Assembly: GCA_009781315.1 (NCBI GenBank)
Contig: WQYI01000001.1
Coordinates: 310,001 to 374,000 of the forward strand
Direction of reading: 5' to 3'
Source of the DNA: Candidatus Endomicrobium embiratermitis
Lineage (GTDB): Bacteria; Elusimicrobiota; Endomicrobiia; Endomicrobiales; Endomicrobiaceae
Length of the DNA: 64,000 bases
A program made the translations under genes and the position numbers. Positions 44,150 through 54,877 of this stretch are shown here, one piece after another. How positions within the stretch are numbered: the stretch's first letter is position 1; each line of letters starts with the position of its first letter. The notes under the pieces were generated by a model. That model searched no databases. It was not told the origin of the DNA and saw only the letters and a list, made by a program, of their open reading frames with translations.

Positions 44150-44374
44150 TTATTTAGAAGCCTCTTGCTGCTGATTATCCTTAGCGGTCTTTTTTACTTT
44201 TCTGGGAACTATGAGTTTTCCGTTGTAAAATCCGCATTCGGGGCATACTCTGTGAGGCTGTTTTGCCGCTCCGCAATTTGAGCATTTGCTTGAATTAGGC
44301 ATGGCAAGTTTTGAATTTGCCGATCTTCTTGAATCCCTGCGATGAGGGGTGTGTTTTCTCTTTGGATTTGGCAT
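44150..44374 (-). CDS. rpmF: Ribosomal protein L32
   Basis: 74 residues. MPNPKRKHTPHRRDSRRSA is the classic L32 start; the zinc ribbon is CSNCGAAKQPHRVCPECG (about 32-49). A lysine-rich C-terminal extension (KKTAKDNQQQEASK) is slightly long. GGAGG ribosome site. Confidence 0.96.
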   Translation of the reverse strand: MPNPKRKHTPHRRDSRRSANSKLAMPNSSKCSNCGAAKQPHRVCPECGFYNGKLIVPRKVKKTAKDNQQQEASK

Positions 44375-44376
44375 TT

Positions 44377-44844
44377 TTACTTCCTCCGGTTATTCTTATT
44401 TAATAAATTTTCCCATCTTTGTTTTGCAAAATCTTCGTTTTGTTGCTGCGAGCAATCGCATTTATCGCTTTCTTTGTTATGTTTTCCGCATTCGGGACAT
44501 ATTCCAATACAATCCGGACCGCACAACGGCTTTGACGGTATTTCAAGAATTATCAATTGGCGTATTTCATCGCCTATATCAGCTTCGCCGTTTAAAAGGT
44601 CCATAGAGGACTCTATGTCAATTTCAACAGGGTGACGGTAAATTGAAAGACAGCGGGAGCACTCTATGTCTATATATCCTTCAACCGCCCCGCTGACATA
44701 TATTTTATCGTCAGATATTTTAGAAGTCTTGAACCATACAGCAATATTTGACGTAAAACCTACATCGCCTTCAAACTTCTCTATCCTTCTTTCAATTGTG
44801 CCGGAATTTAAAAAATCCGATGTATTTATTATAAGTTGTTTCAT
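44377..44844 (-). CDS. YceD/DUF177 family protein
   Basis: 155 residues, a family almost always found next to rpmF and implicated in 23S rRNA accumulation. ECSRCLSIYRHPVEIDIES (about 60-78) and the C-terminal cysteine-rich CGPDCIGICPECGKHNKESDKC (about 117-138). First gene of the fab operon; its transcript would have a leader of only about 15 nt. Confidence 0.88.
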   Translation of the reverse strand: MKQLIINTSDFLNSGTIERRIEKFEGDVGFTSNIAVWFKTSKISDDKIYVSGAVEGYIDIECSRCLSIYRHPVEIDIESSMDLLNGEADIGDEIRQLIILEIPSKPLCGPDCIGICPECGKHNKESDKCDCSQQQNEDFAKQRWENLLNKNNRRK

Positions 44845-44864
44845 ACAAAAGTATAAACTATTTG

Positions 44865-44893
44865 ATTATAAAAATTGTCTATTCGTTTGTCAA
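44865..44893 (-). promoter_or_regulatory. Consensus promoter of the yceD-rpmF-plsX-fab operon
   Basis: Minus-strand TTGACA, 17 bp, TATAAT, a perfect sigma-70-type consensus (-35 at 44888-44893, -10 at 44865-44870). The -35 lies inside the last codons of ackA. Confidence 0.85.
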
Positions 44894-46087
44894 GACTTTT
44901 TTAGATTCTCTGGCTATCATCAATTCTTCGTTTGTAGGGATTATTATAACTTTAACTTTAGATTCGGGAGTGGATATAAATCTTTCGCTGTTTAAAGGTT
45001 TGTTGTTTTCTTCAACGTTTATTTCTATGCCTAAAGCCTGAAAATTCGAGCAAATTTGTTCTCTTACCGTTGGAGAATTTTCCCCTATTCCCGCGGTAAA
45101 AACAAGAGCGTCGGCGCCGTTTAAAACTCCGAAATACGCGGATATATATTTTTTTATGCTGTAGCAAAGCATATTGAAAGCAAGCTTCGCTTTTTTGTTT
45201 CCCGCAGCTACGGCTTTTACTATGGTTCTCATATCGCCGGAAAGTCCTGATATGCCCATAAGCCCGCTTTTCTTGTTCAGTAAAATGTTTAATGCGGCAG
45301 CGTCTTTATATTCCGGATAAAACTCAAGCAAATAAGCGATTATCGCAGGGTCTATATCCCCGCATCTTGTGCCCATTACAACGCCCTGCAAAGGAGTAAA
45401 GCCCATTGAAGTATCGATAACTTTACCGCGTTCTATAGCCGTAATACTCGAGCCGTTTCCCAAATGGGCAGTAATAAGTTTAAGTTCGCTTAAAGGTTTG
45501 CCAAGCATTACCGCAGCTCTTTGAGAAACGTAATTGTGCGAAGTCCCGTGAAATCCGTATCTTCTTATATGATCTTTTTCGTAAAACTCGTAAGGAAGCG
45601 CGTACATATAAGAATAATCGGGCATTGTCTGGTGGAAAGCAGTATCAAAAACTAAAACCGACGGTATTCCCGGAAGCATTTTTTCTACGGCTTCAATGCC
45701 TGCATAATGGGCGGGAGTATGCAAAGGGGCTATGGAAAAGCATTCTTTCAAACCTTCTTTTACTTCTTCAGTTACCAAAACCGGCTTTGAAAACTTTTCC
45801 CCGCCGTGGACGATTCTGTGCCCGACAACGGCAATCTCGTCTATGCTTTGAATGCTGCCGTTTTCTTTATCGAGCAGTTCTTTTATGACAAGTTCCACCG
45901 CCTGAGTATGATTTTTTACTCTTACGGAATCTTCTTTCTCTTCATGTCCAGCAGACTGCCTTTTATAATATGCCTCGGGAAGACCGATACACTCCACTAT
46001 CCCCCAAGCTACCTTTTTTTCATTATCCATTTTAAAAAGCGTATATTTTACGGAAGACGAACCGCAATTGACCACTAAAACTTTCAT
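44879..46087 (-). CDS. ackA: Acetate kinase
   Basis: ATP formation from acetyl phosphate in fermentation. 402 residues from the ATG at 46087 (GAGGCGG upstream); the longer frame from 46126 runs into element E16. [15 protein letters not shown] at the N-terminus, [13 protein letters not shown] (about 87-99), [10 protein letters not shown], and [14 protein letters not shown] near 330. No pta is in the window. Last gene of icd-ndk-ackA. Confidence 0.96.
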   Translation of the reverse strand: MKVLVVNCGSSSVKYTLFKMDNEKKVAWGIVECIGLPEAYYKRQSAGHEEKEDSVRVKNHTQAVELVIKELLDKENGSIQSIDEIAVVGHRIVHGGEKFSKPVLVTEEVKEGLKECFSIAPLHTPAHYAGIEAVEKMLPGIPSVLVFDTAFHQTMPDYSYMYALPYEFYEKDHIRRYGFHGTSHNYVSQRAAVMLGKPLSELKLITAHLGNGSSITAIERGKVIDTSMGFTPLQGVVMGTRCGDIDPAIIAYLLEFYPEYKDAAALNILLNKKSGLMGISGLSGDMRTIVKAVAAGNKKAKLAFNMLCYSIKKYISAYFGVLNGADALVFTAGIGENSPTVREQICSNFQALGIEINVEENNKPLNSERFISTPESKVKVIIIPTNEELMIARESKKVLTNE

Positions 46088-46105
46088 ATTACCGCCTCTT
46101 TTTAA

Positions 46106-46236
46106 ACTACAATTTACAATTAACAATGAACAATTAATAATTATTGTGTTTTCGCTTTACGAAAACCTGCTAAATATGTTTTGGCTTTGCCGAAACTCCG
46201 ACATTGTTAATTATTACTTATTAATTGTTAATTGTC
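46106..46236. repeat. 7-mer arm element E16 (ATTAACA family)
   Basis: Left arm ACTACA ATTTACA ATTAACA ATGAACA ATTAATA, then ATTGTG. Two mini-hairpins (46148-46166 and 46178-46196, each imperfect by one pair), then the inverted arm. It starts directly after the ndk stop. Confidence 0.88.
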
Positions 46237-46237
46237 T

Positions 46238-46678
46238 CTATTTCCAGTCGTTATAATCGTAATTCATTATTTCTTCGGGTTTGAAAAAGAAAGAAACTTC
46301 TTTTTTTGCGTTTTCCGGACTGTCGGAAGAATGAAGGGCGTTTTTTCTGCCGTCCGTTCCGAAAAGATTTCTTAAAGTTCCCACAGCCGCCTCTTTAGAA
46401 TTTGTCGCGCCTATAATGTTTCTTACTCTCATTATGGCGTTTTCCCCTTCCCATGCCATAACTATGACCGGAGCCGAACATATAAAACTTATAAGAGGTT
46501 CAAAAAACGGTTTGCCTTTATGGACGGCGTAAAACTCTTCCATTTCCGGCTTAGCAGGCTTTAACATTTTTAAACCCGCAAGCTTTAATCCTTCGTCGTC
46601 AAATTTTTTTATTATATCTCCGGAAAATTTACGGCAAACCGCATCGGGTTTAATTATTACGCATGTTCTTTCAATCAC
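46238..46678 (-). CDS. ndk: Nucleoside diphosphate kinase (first copy)
   Basis: 146 residues, normal length. [18 protein letters not shown] (about 5-22), and the phosphorylated His in [13 protein letters not shown] (near 116). Some usual residues differ: [18 protein letters not shown] instead of GATNPxxAxPGTIRGDFG. GTG start overlapping the isocitrate dehydrogenase stop. A second, longer ndk lies at 63418. Confidence 0.92.
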   Translation of the reverse strand: MIERTCVIIKPDAVCRKFSGDIIKKFDDEGLKLAGLKMLKPAKPEMEEFYAVHKGKPFFEPLISFICSAPVIVMAWEGENAIMRVRNIIGATNSKEAAVGTLRNLFGTDGRKNALHSSDSPENAKKEVSFFFKPEEIMNYDYNDWK

Positions 46679-47727
46679 TTAAGTTTACCTATGATGGCAT
46701 TGCCCATCTCTTTTGTGCCAGCAGTACCGCCTAAATCGTAAGTCACCTGTTTTTTCTCGGCAATAACTTCCGAGACGGCTTTTTCAAGCCTTGAAGCGGC
46801 GGCTGTTTCGCCCAAGTAGTCAAGCATTAATTTCGCGGACAATATCAGAGCCGTCGGATTAACTTTATTTAATCCTTTATATTTCGGAGCAGAGCCGTGA
46901 ACGGCTTCAAAAACCGCCATATCTTTTCCGAAGTTAGCGCCCGGAGCAACGCCAAGCCCTCCCACCAAACCCGCGCATAAATCCGAAAGTATGTCGCCGT
47001 AAAGGTTAGGCAGCGCTATAACGTCGTAAAGTTCCGGCTTTTGGACAAGCTGCATGCACATATTATCTATAAGCCTTTCTTCGTATTCGATTTTTCCTTC
47101 AAACTCTTTAGCCACTTCTCTGGCTGTTTTATAAAAAAGCCCGTCCGTACATTTCATAATGTTGGCTTTTGTAACGGCGGTGACTTTTTTCCTGTTGTGT
47201 TTTACCGCGTAATCGAAAGCAAAACGGACTATTCTTTCAGTCCCGAAAGCGGAAATAGGCTTTATGGATATTGCGGAATGTTCCCTTATTTTATTTTTAG
47301 ATAATTCGATTATTTTTTTAGATTCTTCGGAGTCCTCGGGGTATTCTACCCCGGCGTACAAATCTTCGGTATTTTCTCTGACTACGACCAAATCTATATT
47401 TTCATATTTTGATTTTACGCCTTTATAAGTTTTACAGGGTCTTAGGCAGGAAAACAAATCAAGTTCTTTTCTTATCGCGACATTAACCGAACGGAAACCC
47501 GTGCCGATAGGTGTGGTTATCGGGCCTTTCAACGCTACTTTATTTTTCGCTATTGAATCCAAAGTGCTTTGCGGAAGAGGAGTCCCCTCTTTTTCCATTA
47601 TGTCAACGCCGGCGTGCGCAATTTCCCAGTCTATTTTAACGCCCGTCGCTTCAACTACTTTTGCGGTAACTTCGGTAATCTCGGGGCCTGTGCCGTCACC
47701 CGGAATAAGCGTAACTTTATGAGCCAT
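46675..47727 (-). CDS. NAD-type isocitrate/isopropylmalate dehydrogenase family protein
   Basis: 350 residues. Substrate-binding [18 protein letters not shown] (about 76-93), [15 protein letters not shown] (about 113-127) and [17 protein letters not shown]. It resembles the monomer size and motifs of the NAD-dependent isocitrate dehydrogenases (IDH3-like) more than LeuB, but homoisocitrate or tartrate enzymes share the fold. Strong promoter upstream. Followed by ndk and ackA. Confidence 0.85.
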   Translation of the reverse strand: MAHKVTLIPGDGTGPEITEVTAKVVEATGVKIDWEIAHAGVDIMEKEGTPLPQSTLDSIAKNKVALKGPITTPIGTGFRSVNVAIRKELDLFSCLRPCKTYKGVKSKYENIDLVVVRENTEDLYAGVEYPEDSEESKKIIELSKNKIREHSAISIKPISAFGTERIVRFAFDYAVKHNRKKVTAVTKANIMKCTDGLFYKTAREVAKEFEGKIEYEERLIDNMCMQLVQKPELYDVIALPNLYGDILSDLCAGLVGGLGVAPGANFGKDMAVFEAVHGSAPKYKGLNKVNPTALILSAKLMLDYLGETAAASRLEKAVSEVIAEKKQVTYDLGGTAGTKEMGNAIIGKLK

Positions 47728-47773
47728 ATCAAACTCCTAAAACATATTTGTTTTTCAATAAAATAACGTGCTG

Positions 47774-47802
47774 ATTGTATCGTTTTTTCGACGAAATGTC
47801 AA
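47774..47802 (-). promoter_or_regulatory. Promoter of the isocitrate dehydrogenase-ndk-ackA unit
   Basis: Minus-strand TTGACA, 17 bp, TACAAT (-35 at 47797-47802, -10 at 47774-47779). An AATGTC/GACATT inverted repeat overlaps the -35, a possible operator half-site pair. Confidence 0.75.
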
Positions 47803-47913
47803 GAAATAGTATTAGTCGACATTTTATTATTTTGAGCGATGATTCGTAAAGATGTTTTTAGGTTTAAAGACAAATAAGTCCGCTTTGCATTATAATAAAA
47901 AAATTTACGATCT

Positions 47914-49476
47914 TCACTCTATATTTTCCTTAACTTTATCATAATATGTTTTATAACGGATATTTTTGGGATACAAATTTATAAGCCGTTCGGCAAAGTC
48001 CAACGCTTCTTTTTTATTTCCGGAAATATAATATAACTGGCTTAAAGTATATAAAGAAATTTTTCTGTTTGGATTTTTTTGTAAAACAGTTTCAAAAACT
48101 TCTTTTGCGCGCTCATAGTCTTTTTCCAATGCGTAAATACAACCTAAGTTTTCATAATATATCAGTTTGTCAGGCGCAAGTTCTAAAGCGCGAAATATTT
48201 CTTTTTTAGCTTCTTCAAACATACCTTTATCAGCATAATATAATGCGACTCTGGAACGAATATCCGCTATATTCGGCGATTCGATTAATGCGTTTGAAAG
48301 GAAATATAGTCTATTTGTAAATTTTTTACTTTGCCAATAAGAAGATATTGAAAATATACATATTAAAACAGAAAACAGTATGACAAAATATTTTTTTAAA
48401 AATTCATACTTTTGCAGTAAAACCGTAAAAAATTCCAGAAACATTATTATTATTCCGAATGACGCCAGATATAATCTATGAGAATAATAATAATTCAGTT
48501 TGACAGAATAGGCAAAAGTGGGAAGCATAAATATAATAAACCAAAGAGCCCCGAAGATTATTATGTTCTTTCTTTCTCTCTTAAAAAATAGAGTTGATGA
48601 TAAAGGAATTAGAACAATAATAAGAGAAGCTAAGATTAAAAAATCAACAGGCATTTCAACATTAAAAAGGCAGATTCTTGCAGGTATAATAGCAAATTCA
48701 ATATAACTTAAAAATAAAGGCAGAGAATTTTTAATATTAATTAAAATTGCATGCGCAGAAACTCCTAATCCTGAAAGGGCATAGAATCTGGCAGTAAAGT
48801 AAATTCCCGACAAGATAAGCAACCCTGCCATAATTACAAAATAATCCCGGCGTATAACATTTCTGCAAAACAAAAACATAAACGCAGGAACTATTACAAT
48901 CATAACAACCATAGTTTCTTTGGTAAATAACCCTAACAGACACATTACAAAAAACAAAACAATTTTTATATTCCTTTTGCCATAATCAAAATAATCATGT
49001 AAAAAAATAAAAGAAGCAAACGTAAATATGGCAATAAGAGTATCATTTCTTCCGGGTATCCAAGCCACAGCTTGTACAAAAGCGGGATGAACGGCAAATA
49101 AAAGCGTAAAAAAATAAACTACAGTTTTGTTAAAATTTAACCTGTTAAGCAAAATAAACATCAAAATAGCGGAAATGATATGCAAAATTACGTTTGTCAA
49201 ATGATAGAGAAAAGGGTTTGCGCCTGAAATAAAAGACTCAATAGCAAACGAGGTTGTAAGTAAAGGTCTGTAAAACGCTTCGTAAGATTCTAAGAAATAT
49301 CCAGGGATATTTTTATAATTTTTTAAAACATCAACTTTTTCCAAAATAAGTTCATTGTCATCAAAATAAGTGTAATCAAATATAAGGCTCTGCCCATACA
49401 CCACGGCAATAAGCAGTATTAACACGGAAATAAAAATAAATGTTTTATGATTTTTTAAAAAATTTAAGATTTTCAT
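47914..49476 (-). CDS. Multi-pass membrane protein with C-terminal TPRs (TMTC/DUF1736-like)
   Basis: 520 residues. About ten to eleven membrane helices in residues 10-385. An extracytoplasmic FDYTYFDDNELI near the start and LLFAVHPAFVQAVAWIPGRND (about 128-148) resemble the GT-C-type TMTC proteins that transfer sugars to proteins. Three to four TPRs fill about 400-515 (e.g. YENLGCIYALEKDYERAKEVF). Activity not proven by sequence. It lies alone between icd and serA. Confidence 0.75.
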   Translation of the reverse strand: MKILNFLKNHKTFIFISVLILLIAVVYGQSLIFDYTYFDDNELILEKVDVLKNYKNIPGYFLESYEAFYRPLLTTSFAIESFISGANPFLYHLTNVILHIISAILMFILLNRLNFNKTVVYFFTLLFAVHPAFVQAVAWIPGRNDTLIAIFTFASFIFLHDYFDYGKRNIKIVLFFVMCLLGLFTKETMVVMIVIVPAFMFLFCRNVIRRDYFVIMAGLLILSGIYFTARFYALSGLGVSAHAILINIKNSLPLFLSYIEFAIIPARICLFNVEMPVDFLILASLIIVLIPLSSTLFFKRERKNIIIFGALWFIIFMLPTFAYSVKLNYYYSHRLYLASFGIIIMFLEFFTVLLQKYEFLKKYFVILFSVLICIFSISSYWQSKKFTNRLYFLSNALIESPNIADIRSRVALYYADKGMFEEAKKEIFRALELAPDKLIYYENLGCIYALEKDYERAKEVFETVLQKNPNRKISLYTLSQLYYISGNKKEALDFAERLINLYPKNIRYKTYYDKVKENIE

Positions 49477-49490
49477 TTTATCCGTTAATA

Positions 49491-49529
49491 AAAAAAGGGC
49501 AGCGGTTATTTTTTCCGTTGCCCTTTTTT
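49491..49529 (-). terminator. Intrinsic terminator after serA
   Basis: AAAAAAGGGCAACGG ... CCGCTGCCCTTTTTTT: strong GC stem with a T-run on the minus strand, 13 nt past the serA stop. Confidence 0.88.
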
Positions 49530-49541
49530 GAATTATTCATA

Positions 49542-51122
49542 TTACAAAGCTATGTATTTTGCTTTTTTAATGCCGGGGATTTTTAGAATCTTTTCGGTAG
49601 TCGCAGCCGGGACTTCGCTGTCGACTTCTATAATCGTAAGAGCTTCCCCTCCCGCGTTTTTCCTGCCGACGTTCATTCCCGCTATGTTAATGCCGCTGTC
49701 TCCCAGTGCCACGCCGACTTTGCCTACTACGCCCGGCTTATCGTCATTGACAATCAGCATTTTGCCGCCTTCGGGAGCCACGTCGACGTTAAGTCCGTTT
49801 ATTTTTACGATTTTTGCGTTCTTATCGCCGAACAGCGTCGCAGACACGGCGATTTCAGCTTTATCGGTAACTATATTCGCGCTGATAAGACCCGTATAAT
49901 CTTCGGCGGCGTTATCTTTAATTTCTTTTACTTTTATTCCTCTTTCCTTGGCTATCAGAGGGACATTAACGGAATTTACTTTTATGTCGAGGATACGGCA
50001 GAGCACTCCTTCCAGAAACGAAATCGTAAGAGGACTGACGTTATAATCCGCGATATTTCCGAAATATCTTATTTCGACGTCTTTAATCGCGCCTTCGGTA
50101 ATCTGTCCCGCAAACGAGCCTATTTTTCCCGAAAGATCTATGTAAGGCTTCATTTGCTTGTAAGTTTCCCAGTCTACAGTCGGAACGTTTACGGCGTTTC
50201 TTATAAGGCCTTTGGTGAAAAAGTCTATTATAACTTCACTCATTTCAATGGCGATTTTAACCTGCGCTTCTTCCGTGGAAGCTGCAAGATGAGGAGTTGC
50301 TATAATGTTTTCAGTTTCTATCAGACTCCAATCTTCAGGAGGTTCTTTTACAAAAACGTCAAGCGCCGCCCCCGCTACCTTTCCGCTTTTTACGGCTTCA
50401 GCCAAATCTTTATCGTTAATAATCGCTCCTCTTGCGCAGTTGACTATTCTCACGCCGTCTTTCATTTTCGCGATATTAGCGGAGTTTATCATTCCCCTGG
50501 TATCATCCGTAAGAGGCGAATGTATGGAAATATAATCCGACTGTTTGAAAACTTCGTCAAGAGACGTTAAATCTATTCCGTGGCTTTTTGCTATGTCGGC
50601 GTTTGCGAAAGGGTCGTATGCAACGACTTTCATTCCGAAAGACAAAAGCCTTTTTGCGACTTCGGTTCCGATTCTTCCAAGGCCGATAAGGCCTAAAGTA
50701 TTTCCGAATATTTCATGTCCCATAAATTTTTTCTTTTCCCACTTTTTGCCTTTCATTGAAGTACATGCGTCGGGCAAACTTCTTGCCATGGAAAGAATAA
50801 GCCCTATCGTATGCTCCGCGACGGAAATGGTATTTCCTCCGGGAACATTGGCAACTACTATGCCTTTCTGCGTCGCAGCGGCTTTATCCACGTTATCAAC
50901 GCCCGTTCCCGCGCGGCCGATAAATTTGAGCTTATCGGCGGCTTCTATTATGTCCGCGGTAACTTTTACTTCAGAGCGTATCAAAAGACCGTCGTAATCT
51001 TTTATGAGTTTTTTAAATTCTTCCGGAGACGGCTTATTATGAACTTCAATTTTAAATTCTTTATTTGCGACTAATGCGTCCAAACCTTCCATACTGTCGT
51101 AAGTCATTAAAATTTTGTACAT
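49542..51122 (-). CDS. serA: D-3-phosphoglycerate dehydrogenase, long form
   Basis: First step of serine synthesis. 526 residues. The NAD-binding GLGRIGTEVAKRL (about 148-160) and the NCARGAIINDKDLAEAV segment belong to the catalytic core (1-315). The ASB domain (about 320-450) and a C-terminal ACT domain (about 455-526, IVNDDKPGVVGKVG) follow, so serine feedback control is possible. Last gene before the terminator, just after an aminotransferase. Confidence 0.95.
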   Translation of the reverse strand: MYKILMTYDSMEGLDALVANKEFKIEVHNKPSPEEFKKLIKDYDGLLIRSEVKVTADIIEAADKLKFIGRAGTGVDNVDKAAATQKGIVVANVPGGNTISVAEHTIGLILSMARSLPDACTSMKGKKWEKKKFMGHEIFGNTLGLIGLGRIGTEVAKRLLSFGMKVVAYDPFANADIAKSHGIDLTSLDEVFKQSDYISIHSPLTDDTRGMINSANIAKMKDGVRIVNCARGAIINDKDLAEAVKSGKVAGAALDVFVKEPPEDWSLIETENIIATPHLAASTEEAQVKIAIEMSEVIIDFFTKGLIRNAVNVPTVDWETYKQMKPYIDLSGKIGSFAGQITEGAIKDVEIRYFGNIADYNVSPLTISFLEGVLCRILDIKVNSVNVPLIAKERGIKVKEIKDNAAEDYTGLISANIVTDKAEIAVSATLFGDKNAKIVKINGLNVDVAPEGGKMLIVNDDKPGVVGKVGVALGDSGINIAGMNVGRKNAGGEALTIIEVDSEVPAATTEKILKIPGIKKAKYIAL

Positions 51123-51137
51123 TTTATAATCCTTTCA

Positions 51138-51216
51138 AATTACAATTAACAATTTACAATTTTTAAAGCAGTTTAACAAAATTAATTATTATTTGTTAAT
51201 TGTAAATTGTCAATTG
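51138..51216. repeat. 7-mer arm element E17 (ATTAACA family, no mini-hairpins)
   Basis: Left arm AATTACA ATTAACA ATTTACA ATTTTTA. The right arm is an inverted run; the aminotransferase stop TGA is part of its last unit (CAATTGACAATTTAC). Confidence 0.85.
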
Positions 51217-52346
51217 CTTTTTAAGAGTTCTTCTTCCGCTGCTGCCACGGCTTTGCCTTTTTCAACCTTTACTCCGAGTTCAGCCAAAACCATTTCAAGA
51301 CACGCAAAACCTACAAGCAGGTCTGCTTTGCCGATATAGCCCATATGGGCGAATCTTATGATTTTACCTTTCAAATCGCCCTGTCCGCCTGCGATTGAAA
51401 CCCCGTATTTTTCTCTTAAAGTTTTTACTATTTTTCCGCCGATAGCTTCGGGAACTTTCGCGCTTGTAACGACTTCGCACGGAACTTCGCCGTAAATTTC
51501 AAGCCCCAAAGCTTTCATACCCGCTCTTGCGGCTTTTGCCAGTAATTTATAATCATTCCAAAGATTTTCAATTCCTCTTTCTTTTATAAGCCTTATTGAC
51601 TCCTGCAAAGCAACTATAAGAGTAACAGGAGGAGTAAAAGGCGTTTCGTTTGTCGCGTAAGATTTTTTATATTTTTTTATGTCGAAATAAAATTTCGGCA
51701 TTTTAGATTCTTCAACGGCTTTCCATGCTTTATCGCCGAGCGTAATAAAAGCGAGACCCGGAGCAAGCATAAAACCTTTCTGAGAACCCGAAACTACAAC
51801 GTCGACTTTCCAATCATCCGTTTTAAATTCCTGACCAACAAGACCGGAAATCGCGTCCACAACCAAAACAGCTTTTGTTTTTGAAACTATTTCGCCTATA
51901 GCTTTAATATCATTGGCAACACCCGTCGATGTTTCCGTAAAAGTAGTATAAACGGCTTTAACGTTAGGATTTTCTTTTAACGCTTTTTCTATTTCAACAG
52001 GTTTAACTACGTTTCCCCACGGCGCGGAAGCGGAAATGACTTTCGCTCCGTAACTTTGGGCAATTTTTACCCATCTGTCGCCGAAATTACCGCAACCGGC
52101 GACTATAACTTCATCTCCCGGGCTCAGCAAATTTATTACCGCCATTTCCATCGCGGCAGTACCGGAACCCGCAAGCATATATACTTCATTTTTCGTTTGG
52201 AAAACGTATTTAAGCCCTTCCGCAACGTCTTTATAAATCGCCGCAAATTCGCTTGTGCGGTGATGTAGTATGGGCAACGCCTCTTTTAGGGCGACTTCAG
52301 GCGGAATCGGCGTAGGTCCGGGAGTCAAAAGATAATGCTTCTTCAT
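51210..52346 (-). CDS. Class V aminotransferase (serine-pyruvate/alanine-glyoxylate type), probable phosphoserine or serine aminotransferase
   Basis: 378 residues. LTPGPTPIPPEVALKE (about 6-21); the PLP lysine in VVSGSQKGFMLAPGLAF (near 190). Directly upstream of serA, so it may supply the serine-pathway transamination in place of SerC. This matches the AGT-type enzymes linked to serA in some thermophiles and anaerobes. Substrate inferred from context only. GGAGG ribosome site. Confidence 0.87.
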   Translation of the reverse strand: MKKHYLLTPGPTPIPPEVALKEALPILHHRTSEFAAIYKDVAEGLKYVFQTKNEVYMLAGSGTAAMEMAVINLLSPGDEVIVAGCGNFGDRWVKIAQSYGAKVISASAPWGNVVKPVEIEKALKENPNVKAVYTTFTETSTGVANDIKAIGEIVSKTKAVLVVDAISGLVGQEFKTDDWKVDVVVSGSQKGFMLAPGLAFITLGDKAWKAVEESKMPKFYFDIKKYKKSYATNETPFTPPVTLIVALQESIRLIKERGIENLWNDYKLLAKAARAGMKALGLEIYGEVPCEVVTSAKVPEAIGGKIVKTLREKYGVSIAGGQGDLKGKIIRFAHMGYIGKADLLVGFACLEMVLAELGVKVEKGKAVAAAEEELLKSN

Positions 52347-52367
52347 TTTTACTGCCTCCGTTTTATC

Positions 52368-52489
52368 AGTTAGGAATGAGGAGTTAGGAATTAGGAATGA
52401 ATGTGTTTCGCCTTCGGCGAAACCTATAACTTGTTTTCGCTTTGCGAAAACACATACACTCCTAATTCCTCATTCCTCACTCCTAATTG
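52368..52489. repeat. 7-mer arm element E18 (AATTAGG family)
   Basis: Left arm AGTTAGG AATGAGG AGTTAGG AATTAGG. Hairpins GTTTCGC-CTTCG-GCGAAAC (52405-52423) and GTTTTCG-CTTTG-CGAAAAC (52433-52451). On the other strand the right arm is AATTAGG AGTGAGG AATGAGG AATTAGG. The clearest four-plus-four example. Confidence 0.93.
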
Positions 52490-52492
52490 TAT

Positions 52493-54877
52493 TTATTTTT
52501 GTTTCTGTTTTTTAGTTTTCTCGGCTTTGCCTAAAGCAAAAGATATAACCTCATCCATATGCGATACGGGAATCATTTCAATTTTTTCTTTTATATCTTT
52601 GGGAATGTCCGCCAAATCTTTTTTATTGCTGTCTGGAAACAAAACCGTTTTAATGCCTTCCCTATACGCGGCCAAAACTTTTTCTTTAAGCCCGCCGATG
52701 CCAAGCACCCTGCCTCTCAAAGTAACTTCGCCGGTCATAGCGACCTTTTTCTTAACGGCTTTATTCATACACACCGAAGCAAGAGCGGTAGCCAGCGCTA
52801 TGCCCGCGCTCGGACCGTCTTTAGGAACCGCGCCTTCGGGAACATGAACGTGGAAATCAGTCTCTTTAAACAAATCTTCATTTATACCCAGTTTTGCCGC
52901 AGATGAACGCACATAAGTAAGCGCAGCATGCGCGGATTCTTTCATTACGTCGCCGAGTTTTCCGGTAAGAAAAAGACCGCCTTTGCCTTTCATTCTGTTT
53001 ACTTCTATGGTAAGCGTTTCCCCGCCGACTTCAGTCCACGCGAGCCCGGTTACCACGCCGATATCGTTCTCCGTAATTTTTTCTCTTTCAAATACCGGAA
53101 CGCCCAGATATTTATTTATATTTTCCGTAGTCACCGTTATCTTTTTTATATTGCCGTCAAAAGCAAGCTCTTTCGCGATTTTCCTGCATAGATTTGCTAT
53201 TTCCCTGCTCAAATTCCTTACGCCCGCTTCATGCGTGTAACTTTTGATTATCGCGTCTAAAGCCGAATCTTCAAGAATAAATTCCTCGTTTTTAAGACCA
53301 TGTTCGTTAAGCTGTTTCGGGAATATAAAATCCCGCGCTATGCGGTGTTTTTCTTCGTCTGTATAACCTGAAAATCTTATTGTTTCAAGCCTGTCAAGCA
53401 AAGTGGTCGGTATATTATGCAAAGTATTTGCCGTAGTTATAAACATAACTTTAGACAAATCAAAATCAACGTCAAGATAATGGTCGCCGAAAGCGTAATT
53501 TTGCTCCGGATCGAGCACTTCCAGCAAAGCCGACGACGGATCGCCTCTCCAGTCCGAACCCATTTTGTCTATTTCGTCAAGAATAAACACGGGATTATTC
53601 GAGCCAGCTTTTTTCATAGACTGTATGATTTTTCCGGGAAGAGAACCTATGTACGTGCGCCTGTGCCCTCTTATTTCGGCTTCGTCGCGCACTCCGCCCA
53701 TGGAAATTCTTACGAAATTTCTGCCCAAACTTCTTGCGACGGATTTTGCTATGGAAGTTTTTCCTACTCCCGGAGGTCCTATAAAGCACAGTATAGGCCC
53801 TTTTATTTTGTTGACTCTGGATAATACCGCAAGGTATTCCAAAATTCTGTCTTTAACTTTTTCAAGGCCGTAATGGTCCTGGTCTAAAATTTCTTTGGCT
53901 CTTTTTAAATCCAGATTGTCCTGCGTGGATTTTTCCCAGGGAAGTTCTACAATCCAGTCGAGATATGTCCTTATAACCGTAGCTTCCGGCGACATAGGCA
54001 TCATTTTTTCAAGGCGTGAAAATTCTTTTTCCGCCGCATCCCTGGCGGCTTGGGGCATTTTTGTTTTCTTTAATTTTTCTTTGAGATCGTCTAAATCTTT
54101 TTGGGCGTCGTCTTTTTGTTTAAGCTCTTTTTGTATGGCTTTCATCTGTTCGGTAAGATAATATTCTTTCTGCGTTTTCTCAATCTGGTTTCTTACCCTA
54201 TTTTGTATTCTGCGTTCAATATTTAATATTTCAATTTCAGCGTTTAAAATTTGTATTATTTTTTCAAGGCGCTCTACGGGATTTACGAGTTCTAAAATAA
54301 TCTGTTTATCGTTGTTTTTAATGGCAAGGTGCGAGGCTATGGTGTCCGCAAGCCTTGCCGGATCTGCGATATTGTTAACCGATATTGAAATTTCCATGGG
54401 CATTCTGGGATTAAGTTTTACATACTGCTCGAAAAGCGAAACAACGCGTCTCATCACGGCTTCCGTTTCGGGCGTTTTTTCAACTTTCTCGTCGAAAACT
54501 TTAACGCCTACTTCTATATAACCTCTGTCGTTAAGTCTGTAATCCGTCCATTGCGCGCGGCTTATTCCTTCGACAAGAGCTTTAAGCGTACCGTCGGGCA
54601 TTTTGAGAATCTGCAAAACCTCGCAGACAGTGCCTATCGCGTAAATATCGTCGGGCGCAGGGTCTTCAACCTGAACGTTTTTTTGCGTGACGGCAAAAAT
54701 AAGCCTATTTGAAGACATTGATTCTTCCAAAGCCCTTATGGACTTTTCCCTGCCGACAGCCAAAGGCAAAACCATAGCGGGATAAAGTATTATTTCACGT
54801 ACAGGAAGCATTGGCAATGTGTCCGGAATTTTCACGGCTTCGTTTTTGTCATTATTAAACCTGTCTAATTCGCTCAT
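52493..54877 (-). CDS. lon: ATP-dependent protease Lon
   Basis: 794 residues. Substrate-binding N-domain (about 18-215), AAA+ Walker [14 protein letters not shown] (about 370-382), Walker [11 protein letters not shown]. The catalytic serine is in [15 protein letters not shown] (near 695) and the lysine in [14 protein letters not shown] short basic tail (KKQKQK). The ATG overlaps the clpX stop (ATGA). Confidence 0.97.
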   Translation of the reverse strand: MSELDRFNNDKNEAVKIPDTLPMLPVREIILYPAMVLPLAVGREKSIRALEESMSSNRLIFAVTQKNVQVEDPAPDDIYAIGTVCEVLQILKMPDGTLKALVEGISRAQWTDYRLNDRGYIEVGVKVFDEKVEKTPETEAVMRRVVSLFEQYVKLNPRMPMEISISVNNIADPARLADTIASHLAIKNNDKQIILELVNPVERLEKIIQILNAEIEILNIERRIQNRVRNQIEKTQKEYYLTEQMKAIQKELKQKDDAQKDLDDLKEKLKKTKMPQAARDAAEKEFSRLEKMMPMSPEATVIRTYLDWIVELPWEKSTQDNLDLKRAKEILDQDHYGLEKVKDRILEYLAVLSRVNKIKGPILCFIGPPGVGKTSIAKSVARSLGRNFVRISMGGVRDEAEIRGHRRTYIGSLPGKIIQSMKKAGSNNPVFILDEIDKMGSDWRGDPSSALLEVLDPEQNYAFGDHYLDVDFDLSKVMFITTANTLHNIPTTLLDRLETIRFSGYTDEEKHRIARDFIFPKQLNEHGLKNEEFILEDSALDAIIKSYTHEAGVRNLSREIANLCRKIAKELAFDGNIKKITVTTENINKYLGVPVFEREKITENDIGVVTGLAWTEVGGETLTIEVNRMKGKGGLFLTGKLGDVMKESAHAALTYVRSSAAKLGINEDLFKETDFHVHVPEGAVPKDGPSAGIALATALASVCMNKAVKKKVAMTGEVTLRGRVLGIGGLKEKVLAAYREGIKTVLFPDSNKKDLADIPKDIKEKIEMIPVSHMDEVISFALGKAEKTKKQKQK

